From Candidatus Omnitrophica bacterium UBA1443 (GTDB lineage Bacteria > Omnitrophota > Omnitrophia > Omnitrophales > Aquincolibacteriaceae), in NCBI GenBank assembly GCA_002329545.1, contig DCTJ01000050.1:471-7210 (forward strand): a stretch of 6,740 nt of DNA, given 5' to 3'. A program made the position numbers and the translations under genes. How positions within the stretch are numbered: position 1 is the first letter of the stretch; every line of letters starts with the position of its first letter. The notes under the pieces were generated by a model. That model worked only from the letters and a program-made list of their open reading frames with translations, did no database searches and was not told the origin of the DNA. This document shows, piece by piece, positions 6,740-6,740 of this stretch.

Positions 6740-6740
6740 A

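Overview
The window looks like ordinary bacterial chromosome. The genes are tightly packed, base composition is mixed at roughly half G+C, and I see no insertion sequences, phage genes, CRISPR arrays, tRNAs or rRNA. The genes are housekeeping or genome-maintenance types: the MEP isoprenoid pathway, a 7-deazaguanine (queuosine) precursor enzyme, deoxynucleotide metabolism, double-strand-break repair and RNA processing. The IspH is the long cyanobacterial/plant-like form, and the deaminase carries an N-terminal P-loop kinase domain. This fits a less-studied, probably uncultured bacterial lineage better than an enterobacterium or a model Firmicute. I cannot name the phylum from sequence alone.

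Layout. Positions 2-670 (+) hold the C-terminal end of a Ski2/Mtr4-like DExH RNA helicase, cut by the left window edge. After a 107-nt convergent spacer, 778-3915 (-) is a large AddB-type helicase-nuclease subunit with an intact P-loop, a PD-(D/E)XK nuclease domain and iron-sulfur cysteines. A 123-nt spacer with a strong inverted repeat separates it from a compact minus-strand cluster. In transcription order this cluster is: the C-terminal end of an unidentified protein (6739-6653, running in from the right edge); a P-loop kinase/dCMP deaminase fusion (6656-5658); ispH (5651-4458); and queD (4470-4039). Their junctions are an ATGA overlap, a 6-nt gap and a 13-nt overlap, which strongly suggests one transcript with translational coupling. 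addB may be read from the same transcript or start separately; the inverted repeat sits at that decision point.

How the genes relate. They do not form one pathway. The deaminase feeds dUMP/dTTP supply, IspH completes isoprenoid precursor synthesis, and QueD makes the pterin precursor of queuosine or other deazapurines. AddB would need an AddA partner for RecBCD-like end resection, and no AddA lies in the window. I do not see a convincing new system. The best leads are the kinase-deaminase fusion, whose domain order resembles anti-phage dCTP deaminases, the solitary addB, and the hairpin directly before addB.
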